Translations under genes and position numbers: made by a program
NCBI GenBank assembly: GCA_958296345.1
Contig: CATQIJ010000008.1
Span: 124,001 to 188,000, forward strand
From: an uncultured Rhizobiaceae bacterium
GTDB taxonomy: Bacteria; Pseudomonadota; Alphaproteobacteria; Rhizobiales; Rhizobiaceae
Direction: 5' to 3'
Length of the DNA stretch: 64,000 bases
Notes under the pieces: model-generated
Databases searched by the model: none
What the model saw: only the letters and a program-made list of their open reading frames with translations
What the model was told of the DNA's origin: nothing
Shown here: piece after piece, positions 29,796 to 39,035 of the stretch
How the letters are laid out: the number at the start of each line of letters is the position of its first letter
How positions within the stretch are numbered: the first letter of the stretch is position 1

Positions 29796-29813
29796 TGTGT
29801 GCTATATTACACA
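29796..29813. promoter_or_regulatory. TGTGT-N8-ACACA palindrome between the cyclase and ABC genes
   Basis: An 18-bp imperfect palindrome (7 of 9 pairs match) in the 172-base divergent promoter region, 19 bases upstream of the cyclase start. It recalls CRP/FNR-type sites (TGTGA-N6-TCACA) but is two bases wider. It would be well placed for feedback control of the island. Confidence 0.35.
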
Positions 29814-29949
29814 TACGTGCTTTTGACAGATAATTATACTCACAGAGAATTCAATCAAAATTCTTTTCAGCAGCAAATATCGTGCTATCGTAGTTTCTGG
29901 GATCAATAAACCAAAAGTCTTTTCTTTTGGAGTAATTAAGAAGAAGTTC

Positions 29950-32667
29950 ATGGAGAGAAATCTCTTAAAATATATTTGGGGCCATTCAAGACGTGACCAG
30001 CTATGGATGCTAGTCATCATTCTTGCATCAATGCCTACATACTTTTTAAGCCTTGAGCTACCAAAGCGCATTGTTAACAATCCTATTCAAGGCGTAGGTT
30101 TTGAAACTCCAGGTGCAACAAGCAATTTTCTAGAAACTTATCTTCCATTTGGCGAAACACTTTTTGGAAAACCTGTTTTATTATTTTCTGGCTTTGAAAT
30201 GGAACGCATTAGTTTTTTATTCGCGTTATCTGTTACATTCTTACTTCTTGTCATAGCAAATGGCCTCTTCAAACTTTACATCAATACCTACAAAGGACGT
30301 ATGGGCGAAAGAATTCTACGCCGAATGCGCTATGAACTCTTTGATCGGGTAATGCGCTATCCTCTTTCACGCTTTCGCAGAACCAAAGCTTCTGAAGTCG
30401 CGAGCATGATAAAAGATGAAGTAGAGCCAATGGGTGAATATATTGGCGACGCATTTACCCAGCCACTCTTTCTTGGTGGACAGGCTCTAGTTGCACTACT
30501 GTTTATTTTCTTGCAAAATTTTTGGTTAGGTGTCGCAACTTTTGTAGTTGTTATATTTCAAGCATGGTTAGTACCACGACTTCGTAAGAGATTAATTGAA
30601 CTACAAAAGCAACGCCAGATATCTGCTCGTAAATTTGCTGGTCGATTAGGAGAGATTGTTGAAGGAATACAAGATTCCCATACCAATGACACTTCAAACT
30701 ATCATAGAGCAGAAATTACAAACATTTTAAGCAACTTGTTTTTTATTCGCTTTGAACTATTCCAACGAAAATTCATGGTAAAGTTCATCAACAACTTCCT
30801 AATTCAGTTCTTGGCATTTTTCTTTTATGCAGTCGGTGGCTATCTTGCAATAAAAGGCACACTAGATATCGGGCAGCTGATTGGTGTTATTGTTGCTTAT
30901 AAAGATCTCCTGCACCGGTTCGCGGCCTCATTGACCAAGATCAAAAACGCCTAACTGTAGAAGTGCGTTATGGACAAATCATTGAACAATTTGCTGCAGG
31001 CGATCTACAGGATTCAAAATTACAAAAAATACCCGAAGGTGAAATTCCGCACATAACAAAGGGGTATGAAATAAATCGTCTTTCAGTAACCGACGACACT
31101 GGCTCCAAGCTTATAGAACAAGCCTCAACAGACATAAAAGCAAATGAGCGAGTAGCAATTATAGGTGATTTTAATAGCGGTGCTTCAAATTTTGCCGAGG
31201 TTTTAGCTGGCGTATTAAAACCAACCGGTGGCCGTATATTAATGGATGAAAAGCCAATCGATGAACAACCTGAATATTTCATGGGAAGGCGCATTGGTTA
31301 TATCGATGGTAGTACATATTTCCCACAAGGCAGTATTCTTGACGTCCTAACATATGTGTTGAGAAATCAACCGGTAAAAGACGAAGCATCAGAAGATAGG
31401 AAAAACAAAACGAGCGCCTTAGAACGGTTTGAAACAAAACGCTCAGGTAATTTTGAATATGATTTTGAAGATGAATGGCTCGACTTTAACCGCCTAGGTT
31501 TTGCTAATAAAAACGAATTAATCGGTCACATTCGTGAAATTCTAATCAATATCAATATGGAAAATGACATCCGTGCGTTAGGCTTGCGCGGAACTTTGGA
31601 CCCCGAAAAGCATAATGAATTAACAAACGCCCTTCTTGATGCTCGTAAAAATTTAGAGACCGATTAGATGAATTAGGGTTTTCTGATTTTGTAGAACCGT
31701 TCGATCCAAAGCTTTATAATGAGCAATCTTCAATTGGTGAAAACCTGTTGTTTGGTACGGCAATCGATGATGAATACAAGCTAGAAAACCTACCAGAAAA
31801 CAATCTAGTACTAGAAACGCTAAAAGAAGAAAATTTAAAAGAACCGCTTTTTGACATGGGTAAAAATGTTGCGGAAACTACATTAGAACTCTTTGGTGAT
31901 TTAGATATTGAAGACCCATTCTTCGACCAACTAACATACATGTCACCAGATGAACTTCCTGAATATAAGGAAATTTTGTCTCGTATCGGTTCAAAATCAT
32001 TAACAGAGATAAGCAAAAAAGATCGTATGATGATAATGCGCCTACCTCTGGCTTATACAGAAGGGCAAAACAGGCTTGGACTTCTTACTGATGACCTTAA
32101 AAAGAAAATATTAGATGCTAGGTTTAATTTACGCAAAAAACTTGAAGCGTTACCTCGGATGCCAATTGGCCTTTACGAAACAGACACCTATAATTCAGCA
32201 GCATCAAATTCAGGATAACGTATTACTAGGACGTGTCTCTTCAACAGTCCCTGAAGGGATTGAGCGTGTAACAGATGCAATTCGAGACTTACTTGAGGAA
32301 ATGGAACTTACAGATGATATTTTCAATATTGGGTCTAAATTTCAACATCGGCTCTGGCGGAAAACGACTTACAGAGATACAGCGCCAAAAACTACATTTA
32401 GCGCGCTCACTTCTTAAGAAACCAGACATCTTAATTGCCAACCAAGGCATGAATACCTTGGGTTCACGCCAACAAGAAGACATCATTCAGACTGTGCTAA
32501 AATGGTCAAATGAAAATGGGTCTGGGATAATTTGGGTTCCAATGGACCCATCATTTGCTCAATATTTTGACCGCGTGCTCGTATTTGATAGTGGAGTTCT
32601 AGTCGCAGATGGAAAGCCAAAAGACATCGTGCAAACAAATGATATTTACAAAACGCTAATCTCGTAA
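29950..32667 (+). CDS. ABC exporter-like protein with degenerate ATPase domain (four frameshifts as read)
   Basis: As read it breaks into four pieces (29950–30954, 30963–31667, 31748–32218, 32275–32667). Four 1-nt corrections in short runs (CC at 30909, A at 31659, AAA at 32206, GGG at 32331) give one continuous protein of about 905 residues. Residues 1–340 are an exporter-type transmembrane domain. The nucleotide-binding domain follows, but its motifs are altered: Walker A reads GDFNSGASN (no Lys), the signature GSGGKR, Walker B ILIANQG (Asp to Asn, Glu to Gln), and the switch His is Pro (IIWVPMDP). About 380 extra residues, rich in Asp/Glu/Leu, separate Walker A from the signature. ATP-driven transport is therefore doubtful. 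It is followed by the cNMP-binding and MBL genes in the same direction. Confidence 0.85.
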
Positions 32668-32687
32668 ATTCATAAGGGGCATAACAA

Positions 32688-32720
32688 ATGAATAATAACT
32701 ATTTCGAAGATTGGAGCTAA
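32688..32720 (+). CDS. Possible 10-residue leader peptide before the cNMP-binding gene
   Basis: ATG to TAA encoding MNNNYFEDWS, preceded by AAGGGG 8 bases upstream. Its stop lies one base before the ATG of the next gene, whose GGAG ribosome binding site is inside its last codons. This would fit translational coupling. Because this stretch carries many single-base errors, it may instead be the true N-terminus of the next gene, separated by an indel. Confidence 0.3.
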   Translation: MNNNYFEDWS

Positions 32721-32721
32721 A

Positions 32722-33190
32722 ATGACAACACTCAATGAAGAAGTCGAAATGCTTCGAAAGATTCACTTTTTGCTTCGGTCGACCCTGGTAAGTTGAAACT
32801 ACTAGCGTTTGCATCTGATAGAAAATTTACAACGAGGGACAAGACCTATTCAAACAAGGTGATGCTGGCGATGCAGCATTTGTTATTGTTGATGGCAACG
32901 CGGACATCATTATTTCTATAGGTCAAAAAGAAGTTGTAGTTGCAACTGTTGGCAATAACGAATTTATTGGTGAAATTTCAATTCTCTGTGAAGTACCAAG
33001 AACAGCAACGGTACGCGCAAAAGGCAAGCTTGAAGTATTAACAATTAAAAAAGAGCACTTCCTTGGGTTAGTTTCGCAAATTCCGGATCTTGGCATCGAG
33101 GTGATGCGTGAACTTGCATCACGTTTGCAAAAAACAACAAGCGAACTTAGTGAAGCGCGCCAAGAACTAAACGCTATAAAATCTTCTTAA
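32722..33190 (+). CDS. Cyclic nucleotide-binding domain protein (two frameshifts as read)
   Basis: Small cytoplasmic cNMP-binding (Crp-type sensor) protein without a DNA-binding domain. Two 1-nt deletions (C lost at about 32764; A lost in the run at 32822–32825) interrupt the frame; correcting them gives 156 residues: MTTLNEEVEMLRKIPLFASV, then LFKQGDAGDAAFVIVDGNAD, and the phosphate-binding cassette FIGEISILCEVPRTATVRA (Gly-Glu and Arg-Thr-Ala conserved). The C-terminal helix ends ...QELNAIKSS. Facing the cyclase gene across the ABC gene, it is a likely receptor of the local cyclic nucleotide (inference). Confidence 0.85.
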
Positions 33191-33213
33191 AAAGACAACC
33201 AAAGAATTTGAAT

Positions 33214-34056
33214 ATGACTGACAATAACGAAGATCATTTTGAAGTTACCTTTTGGGGAACACGTGGAACGCTCCCTGTATCTGGCGCCCCCTTTGCACGC
33301 ACTGGTGGCAATACAAACTGTATTGAGGTCACTTGCGGAAATCACACAATCATAATTGATGCTGGTACTGGCATACGTGAACTTGGCAGTAAAATAGTAT
33401 CAACGTCCCCAAATCAAAAAATTCACCTACTACTGACACATGCCCACTATGACCACGTTGAAGGAATTCCATTTTTTGCACCTTTTTTCGTTGAAAATGC
33501 AAAAGTAGACATCAGCTGCGGAAAACTAGAAGGATCAAAAGATACTTCTCAACTCATAAGTAGTTTGATGGAACGTCCATTTTTTCCAGTAGGACCAGAA
33601 GTGTTTTCAGCTAACATTGATTACAACACGCTTGAAGAAAACTCTGCCTATAATATTTCTAACGCTATAAGAATAACAACAGCGTCACTTAACCACCCGG
33701 GTGGCTCAACCGGTTATAGAATAGACTTTGCAGGCAAATCATTTGCATGCATTACAGATACAGAGCACGTAGCTGACCAGCATGACGAAAACATACTCAA
33801 ATTAATCGATAACGTTGATGCTTTTTCATATGATTGCAGCCTTTTAGACAAAGAAATGTGCGATTTCAAAGGTTATGGTCACTCGACTTTTGAGGAAGGT
33901 ATGAGATTAGCAAAGCTTGCAGACGCAGGGGCATTACTTGCCTCACATCATATGCCTTTTAGAAACGATGATGACCTTGACCAAATTGAAAAAGAGATGA
34001 AATCAGAAAACCCTAATAATGCAGTTGCTAGAGAAGGCGATTGCATAAAGCTTTAA
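33214..34056 (+). CDS. MBL-fold metallo-hydrolase
   Basis: 280 residues of the metallo-beta-lactamase superfamily, in the group that starts FWGTRGTLPVSG...TGGNTNCIEV (PhnP/RNase Z/cyclic phosphodiesterase-like). Metal ligands are visible: HAHYDHVEG (HxHxDH), the later His in LNHPGGSTGYR, Asp in CITDTEH and His in LLASHHMPF. The ATG at 33214 is used; a TTG two codons upstream is possible. Its position after a cNMP-binding protein makes a phosphodiesterase that removes the signal attractive, but sequence alone does not fix the substrate. Confidence 0.87.
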   Translation: MTDNNEDHFEVTFWGTRGTLPVSGAPFARTGGNTNCIEVTCGNHTIIIDAGTGIRELGSKIVSTSPNQKIHLLLTHAHYDHVEGIPFFAPFFVENAKVDISCGKLEGSKDTSQLISSLMERPFFPVGPEVFSANIDYNTLEENSAYNISNAIRITTASLNHPGGSTGYRIDFAGKSFACITDTEHVADQHDENILKLIDNVDAFSYDCSLLDKEMCDFKGYGHSTFEEGMRLAKLADAGALLASHHMPFRNDDDLDQIEKEMKSENPNNAVAREGDCIKL

Positions 34057-34370
34057 GCTTTTCTAGAAACAACATTTTTCAACAATAAAAAGTTCTTAAC
34101 TCACTCTAAGAACGGCTGCTCCCTGCGGTACAATTGGTATTGGCGAGAGCTACATGGATGAAATTTGGGATAGTCCCTAATTTTACTCCTGAGTTGCCCT
34201 TCGAAAGACATTTGTAAAATCAATTCTTTTATAGAATATTTTTTCACCCAATCAGAAGAATTGACAATTCCTTACGCATATTTAATTCTTTTACGAAACT
34301 TCAATACCTTGCGGGGAAAACCTTCATTCATTAGGATATTTATAGCTATAAAATTATTGGAACTTCTATA
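34057..34370. other. 314-base intergenic region before cysK
   Basis: Contains a perfect hairpin GTTCTTA/TAAGAAC with an 8-base loop (34092–34113), 35 bases after the MBL stop, without a following T-tract. A short open stretch (34106–34180) reads ...AAPCGTIGIGESYMDEIWDSP and lacks a start codon with ribosome binding site; it may be a relic. The remainder is AT-rich and probably carries the cysK promoter. Confidence 0.4.
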
Positions 34371-35416
34371 ATGAACATTAAAACTGGCACGATCGACGCA
34401 ATTGGCAATACTCCTCTCATTCGCCTGAAAAAAGCGTCAGAAGAAACCGGCTGTGAAATTCTTGGCAAAGCTGAGTTTATGAATCCCGGACAATCTGTAA
34501 AAGATCGTGCAGGATTGTTCATCATTGAAGATGCAATTAAAAATGGAAAATTAGAACCTGGTGGAACAATTGTAGAAGGTACAGCAGGCAATACAGGCAT
34601 TGGCCTTACCGTAGTAGCTAATGCTCTTGGTTATAAAACTGTTATCGTAATTCCAGAAACGCAGGCTCAAGAGAAAAAAGATACACTGCGCTTGATGGGA
34701 GCAAAACTGGTTGAAGTCCCTGCTCTGCCATATCGTAATCCAAATACATACGTAAAGCTCTCAGGTCGCCTTGCAGAGCAACTAGCAAAGACAGAAAAGC
34801 ATGGCGCAATTTGGGCTAATCAATTTGATAACGTTGCAAACCGTGACGGCCATATTCGAACTACAGCACAAGAAATTTGGAACCAAACAGATGGCAAAGT
34901 TGATATGCATTCGTATCTGCTGTTGGCACTGGCGGAACGCTTGCTGGTGTAAGCGCCGGTCTAAAAGAACATAACAAAGATATAAAAATAGGAATTGCAG
35001 ATCCAATGGGCGCAGCCTTATTTGAGTATTACCAAAATGGCGCATTAAAATCAGAAGGCAGCTCAATTTCTGAAGGTATTGGACAAGGTCGCATTACTGC
35101 TAACCTTGAAGGCTTTACACCAGACATGCAGTTCCAAATTCCAGATAGTGAAGCCATTCCAATTGCTTTTGATCTTCTTGAACATGAAGGCCTTTGCATG
35201 GGTGGCTCAACAGGAATCAACGTTGCTGGCGCTATACGTATGGCAAAAGAACTTGGACCAGGGCATACAATCGTAACAGTGCTTTGTGATTTTGGTAGCC
35301 GTTACCAATCCAAGATGTTTAACCCTGCCTTCTTACGCTCAAAAGACCTTGAAGTACCTAGCTGGCTTGAAGACAAAACAAAGTTTGATCTACCAATTGT
35401 AGACTACAAAGAATAA
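34371..35416 (+). CDS. cysK: Cysteine synthase (frameshifted as read)
   Basis: PLP enzyme making cysteine from O-acetylserine and sulfide. As read, the N-terminal part (34371–34952) goes out of frame after QTDGKVD, and the C-terminal part continues at 35006–35416. The bypass (two extra bases or one missing near 34902–34906) restores VDAFVSAVGTGGTLAGVSAG, the PLP-phosphate-binding Gly loop, for a roughly 347-residue protein. The PLP Lys is in NPGQSVKDRAG, and the substrate loop is EGTAGNTGIGL. The C-terminus resembles the longer CysK variant common in this order. alaX starts 9 bases later. Confidence 0.9.
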
Positions 35417-35425
35417 CTCACCTTA

Positions 35426-36162
35426 ATGTCCTTTATCACTAAACCTGCATTCCTAGATGATGCCTATCTAACTGCTTGTGAAAGTAAGGTTATAGGCACC
35501 ACAGAAGAAGGTGGAGTTATTCTTGATCAAACAAACTTCATTGCAACAAGTAGTGGCCAACCTGGCGACACAGGACATTTAGAACGCCAAGACGGTTCAA
35601 TGATAAACATAACAACAACGGTTTATGGAGCGACTAAGCAAGAGATAATTCTCGTTCCCAAGTTAAAAACCCAAGACTAAAAGTTGGCGAAATACTTGTT
35701 GGTCATATCGATTGGGAGCGTCGCTATAACTTCATGAAGATGCACACAGCTTGCCATTTACTTAGTGTGGTTTGTCCCTATCCCATTACAGGAGCTGCAG
35801 TGAATATTGATAACAGTCGTGTAGATTTTGATTTATCACTGGCTACAATAACAAAAGAAGAAACTACTGAAAAACTGATGGCATTAGTTAATGCAAATCA
35901 CCCAGTCTACACAAAATGGATTAGTGAAACAGAACTTGATTCAGACCCATCAATTATTAAATCACAAAACGTTAGGCCTCCACGTGGCTTAGAAAAAATT
36001 CGCCTTGTTTGCATTGGCGAAAATGCCTGTATTGATAGTCAACCCTGCGGCGGTACTCATGTAACCGAGACAGCAGAGGTTGGTAAAATTCACATTAGAA
36101 AAATTGAAAAAAAGGGCAAAGAAAATAGGCGTTTTAGACTTCAATTTGGCGATACAATTTAA
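35426..36162 (+). CDS. Alanyl-tRNA editing protein AlaX (frameshifted as read)
   Basis: Free-standing editing domain that hydrolyses Ser- or Gly-tRNA(Ala). It is interrupted near the A5 run at 35665–35669; adding one A joins the two halves (35426–35680 and 35734–36162) into about 245 residues. The zinc-binding motifs are HTACH in the middle and CGGTHV (Cys...His) near the end, as in AlaX. TSSGQPGDTGHL is the N-terminal glycine-rich motif shared with AlaRS. It follows cysK closely, so it is likely in one operon. Confidence 0.88.
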
Positions 36163-36281
36163 CAAACATGTTAGCTAAAATATAACTAATATTTCAAATG
36201 CATGTTCACATTCACCAATTTTAAGTTCAAAGTGAGTTTTTAAAAGCTAATTCTGTACTTAATGTATTGTTGGAGATACGC

Positions 36282-37139
36282 ATGTCCTTAGAGAACTTCA
36301 TATCGCAGCGTGAAACATTAGATTGGTTTGACCAAGAGCACGTGAGTTTTGTTGACGCGTCATGGTATTTGCCAGCTCAAAATCGTGATGCTAAGCAAGA
36401 ATATAATAGTACTCGAATTCATAATGCAGTCTATTTCGACATTGATCTTATTGCAGATCCAGAAACTGACCTGCCACATATGCTACCTCATCCAGAGGTG
36501 TTTGCAGAAGTCGCTGGCGCGCTAGGGCTTACTCATGAAAAACTAATCATTGTTTATGATGGTCCGGGCTTATTTTCTGCACCACGCGTTTGGTGGACAT
36601 TAAAAATTATGGGCGCTAAAAACGTAAAAATTCTTGAAGGAGGCTTTGATGCCTGGAAAGCGGAAGGCTTGCCCATCGAAAAAGGAAGACCAAACCAACC
36701 CAAACAGGAGATTTTTCAAACACATTTCTTGCAAGATAGTGTTGCTAGTTTAAATGATTTAGAAAAAAACCTTAAATCAGCAAAATCCATAGTATTAGAT
36801 GCAAGACCAACTACTCGGTTTAATGGCGAAGCACCTGAACCAAGAGAAGGGTTAAGAAGCGGTCATATTCCAAAATCATTATCATTGCCATTTAGTGATT
36901 TAATAGAAAATGGAAAATTCATAGAGTCTGAAAAGCTTAATAAAATATTCCATGACTTAAAAATTCACCCAGACACCCAAGTCATTACTACTTGTGGTTC
37001 TGGTGTAACGGCTGCAATATTGAACTTAGCATTAAACGAAGCAAATCGAGATAGTGTGAAACTTTTTGATGGTTCATGGGCTCAGTGGGGATTGCCAGAT
37101 GGCCCAGAGATTACTACCGCAGAAAACAACAATGACTAA
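36282..37139 (+). CDS. sseA: 3-mercaptopyruvate sulfurtransferase (tandem rhodanese)
   Basis: Transfers sulfur from 3-mercaptopyruvate to thiophilic acceptors. Two rhodanese domains are present; the N-terminal one is inactive (IIVYDGPGLFSAPRVWWTL), and the C-terminal one carries the active cysteine in TTCGSGVTAAI, where CGSGVT is the MST signature. LEGGFDAWKAEGLP is conserved. I use the ATG at 36282, with GGAG 6 bases upstream; a TTG five codons earlier is unsupported. 285 residues. It overlaps the next gene by 8 bases. Confidence 0.92.
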   Translation: MSLENFISQRETLDWFDQEHVSFVDASWYLPAQNRDAKQEYNSTRIHNAVYFDIDLIADPETDLPHMLPHPEVFAEVAGALGLTHEKLIIVYDGPGLFSAPRVWWTLKIMGAKNVKILEGGFDAWKAEGLPIEKGRPNQPKQEIFQTHFLQDSVASLNDLEKNLKSAKSIVLDARPTTRFNGEAPEPREGLRSGHIPKSLSLPFSDLIENGKFIESEKLNKIFHDLKIHPDTQVITTCGSGVTAAILNLALNEANRDSVKLFDGSWAQWGLPDGPEITTAENNND

Positions 37140-37683
37140 TGATAATAGAAAACAGCCTCAAAGAAGCTCCAACTTAAAAGCGCACGTAACTTTTTTAGAG
37201 ATGTCACATGCACCACTGCGCAATGTTCCAGTTCCTACCAAGCCGACGATAGCATTAATGCGAGCAGAAAACATACCTGCTAAATTTTACAACTATCTCT
37301 ATGAACTAGTTGGAAAGCAGCATCATTGGGAAGATCGTAGGAACTTAATAGATGCCAAGTTGTACTCAGTTATTAATCACGAAAATACAGAAATCAGTGT
37401 CTTATATGCTGATGGTTGTCCTGCAGGTTTTTTTGAGTTGAATAAAGAAAACCACCCAAAGAGCATAGAGATATTATATTTTGGATTAGGAGAAAACTAT
37501 CAAGGTTTAGGACTTGGCAAATGGTTCGCCTATGCAGCCATCTGCGCGGCTTGGGCTCACAAACCTGAAAAAATCACAGTTCAAACAAACACTTTAGATC
37601 ACCCTGCCGCACTCCAACTTTATCAAAAACTTGGGTTTTCACCTGTCGCTACCAGTGACGTCGATATCCAAGAGTGGAAATAA
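37132..37683 (+). CDS. GNAT-family N-acetyltransferase
   Basis: 183 residues. The acetyl-CoA loop is YQGLGLGKWFAYAAI (Q-x-x-G-x-G/L type), preceded by the IEILYFGLGENY strand and followed by NTLDHPAALQLYQKLGF, the final GNAT motif. I start at the ATG at 37132, inside the end of sseA, giving an 8-base overlap. The substrate is unknown; the context (cysK, alaX, sseA) hints at amino acid metabolism but does not define it. Confidence 0.85.
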   Translation: MTNDNRKQPQRSSNLKAHVTFLEMSHAPLRNVPVPTKPTIALMRAENIPAKFYNYLYELVGKQHHWEDRRNLIDAKLYSVINHENTEISVLYADGCPAGFFELNKENHPKSIEILYFGLGENYQGLGLGKWFAYAAICAAWAHKPEKITVQTNTLDHPAALQLYQKLGFSPVATSDVDIQEWK

Positions 37684-37687
37684 AAAA

Positions 37688-37714
37688 CTCCCCTGCTTAA
37701 TTAAAACAGGAGAG
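37688..37714. terminator. Possible terminator after the GNAT gene
   Basis: CTCCCCTG/CAGGAGAG hairpin (7 of 8 pairs) 4 bases after the stop, preceded by a run of A. No strong T-tract follows on the plus strand. Confidence 0.4.
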
Positions 37715-37748
37715 CCAGTTTAAATTCATCCATATTTGATTAGATGAA

Positions 37749-37767
37749 AGCCTGCTTTTGGCAGGTT
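37749..37767 (-). terminator. Terminator after alanine dehydrogenase
   Basis: CCTGC/GCAGG stem extended by weaker pairs, 11 bases beyond the ald stop on the minus strand, with TTTC after it. Short but well placed. Confidence 0.45.
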
Positions 37768-37777
37768 GAGTGTTTAT

Positions 37778-38893
37778 TTAAAGCTTCAATGCATCCAAAG
37801 GTTGAACCATTTCAACTTCTAATGCATCCGCAACCGCTTGGTTCGTGATACGCCCTTTGTGCACATTTAATCCGTTTTGTAGATGTGCACTTTCTGCAAT
37901 TGCGTCCAAACCTTTTGAAGCAAGCGCTAAGCCAAATGGCAGTGTTGCATTGTTTAACGCGTGAGATGATGTCAGTGGCACAGCACCTGGCATGTTAGCA
38001 ACGCAATAATGAACTACACCATCAACGAGATAAGTTGGATCAGAGTGCGTCGTTGCTTTTGATGTTTCAAAACAACCACCTTGGTCAATTGCAACATCAA
38101 CAAGAACAGAACCAGGTTTCATACGAGATAGCATTTCACGGCTAATCAATTTAGGTGCAGCAGCACCAGGAATAAGTACCGCCCCAATAACGGCATCAGC
38201 TGCTAGGCATTCTTCTTCAATAGCTTCAACCGTTGAATAACGTGTCTTAGCTGTATTGCCAAAAATATCATCTAATTCACGCATACGCGGAAGAGAACGA
38301 TCAAGAATAGTAACATCAGCACCCAGACCAACAGCCATTTTTGCTGCATGTGTTCCAACAACACCGCCGCCGATGACGACAACTTTAGCTGGTAGTACAC
38401 CTGGCACACCGCCCATAAGGCGACCCAAACCACCATTGGGCTTTTGAAGAGCAGTCGCAGCACACTGTATTGCAAGACGACCTGCAACTTCACTCATTGG
38501 AGCAAGCAAAGGTAATGTACCTTCATTGTCAGTAACAGTCTCATAAGCTACTGCCGTACAACCAGATTCAATTAAACCTTTAGTTTGAGCAGGATCCGGA
38601 GCCAAATGCAGATATGTATAAAGAATTTGACCTTCGCGAAGCTGCACCCATTCACTTGGTTGCGGTTCTTTCACCTTCACTACCATTTCAGCAATATCAA
38701 AAACTTCTTTTGCAGACCCAAGCACCTTGGCCCCAGCAGCTTCATATGCCGCATCATCTGCGCCAATTCCAGCACCAGCGTTTGTTTCAACATAAACCTC
38801 GTGTCCACGCGCAACATACTCACGAGCAGAACCTGGTGTTACCCCTACCCGAAACTCGTTATTTTTAATTTCCTTTGGAACCCCAATGCGCAT
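37778..38893 (-). CDS. ald: Alanine dehydrogenase
   Basis: NAD-dependent reversible oxidative deamination of L-alanine to pyruvate and ammonium. The product starts [20 protein letters not shown], and includes [11 protein letters not shown] (substrate Lys), the NAD fold [23 protein letters not shown] and the [22 protein letters not shown] segment, all AlaDH hallmarks. I use the ATG at 38893 with a GGAG site; an ATG four codons earlier is unsupported. 371 residues. It is divergent from an Lrp/AsnC gene that probably regulates it. Confidence 0.96.
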   Translation of the reverse strand: MRIGVPKEIKNNEFRVGVTPGSAREYVARGHEVYVETNAGAGIGADDAAYEAAGAKVLGSAKEVFDIAEMVVKVKEPQPSEWVQLREGQILYTYLHLAPDPAQTKGLIESGCTAVAYETVTDNEGTLPLLAPMSEVAGRLAIQCAATALQKPNGGLGRLMGGVPGVLPAKVVVIGGGVVGTHAAKMAVGLGADVTILDRSLPRMRELDDIFGNTAKTRYSTVEAIEEECLAADAVIGAVLIPGAAAPKLISREMLSRMKPGSVLVDVAIDQGGCFETSKATTHSDPTYLVDGVVHYCVANMPGAVPLTSSHALNNATLPFGLALASKGLDAIAESAHLQNGLNVHKGRITNQAVADALEVEMVQPLDALKL

Positions 38894-38999
38894 AATTTTC
38901 TCCAATTCAATGCACGCTTAAATTAGCAAAAGCATATTGTTATAAACAAGAAATGTCCTTGCAAATTAAGGCTTGAAAACTAGTAATTTTAATGATTTA

Positions 39000-39035
39000 T
39001 TGCGTAATAATTCAATAAACAGGATATTATTGCAA
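39000..39035. promoter_or_regulatory. Candidate Lrp-type operator in the ald–lrp intergenic region
   Basis: TTGC-gt-AATAAT and ATTATT-GCAA form a spaced inverted repeat immediately upstream of the regulator ATG, in an AT-rich 144-base divergent region. Lrp/AsnC proteins bind such AT-rich dyads. Autoregulation and ald activation are inferences. Confidence 0.4.

Noticed and set aside
26691-35669. Programmed frameshifting or genuine pseudogenes in the broken genes
   Set aside because: Ten slips in six genes, in both directions and mostly at short homopolymers, without slippery heptamers or stimulatory structures that I can see; sequence error explains them better.
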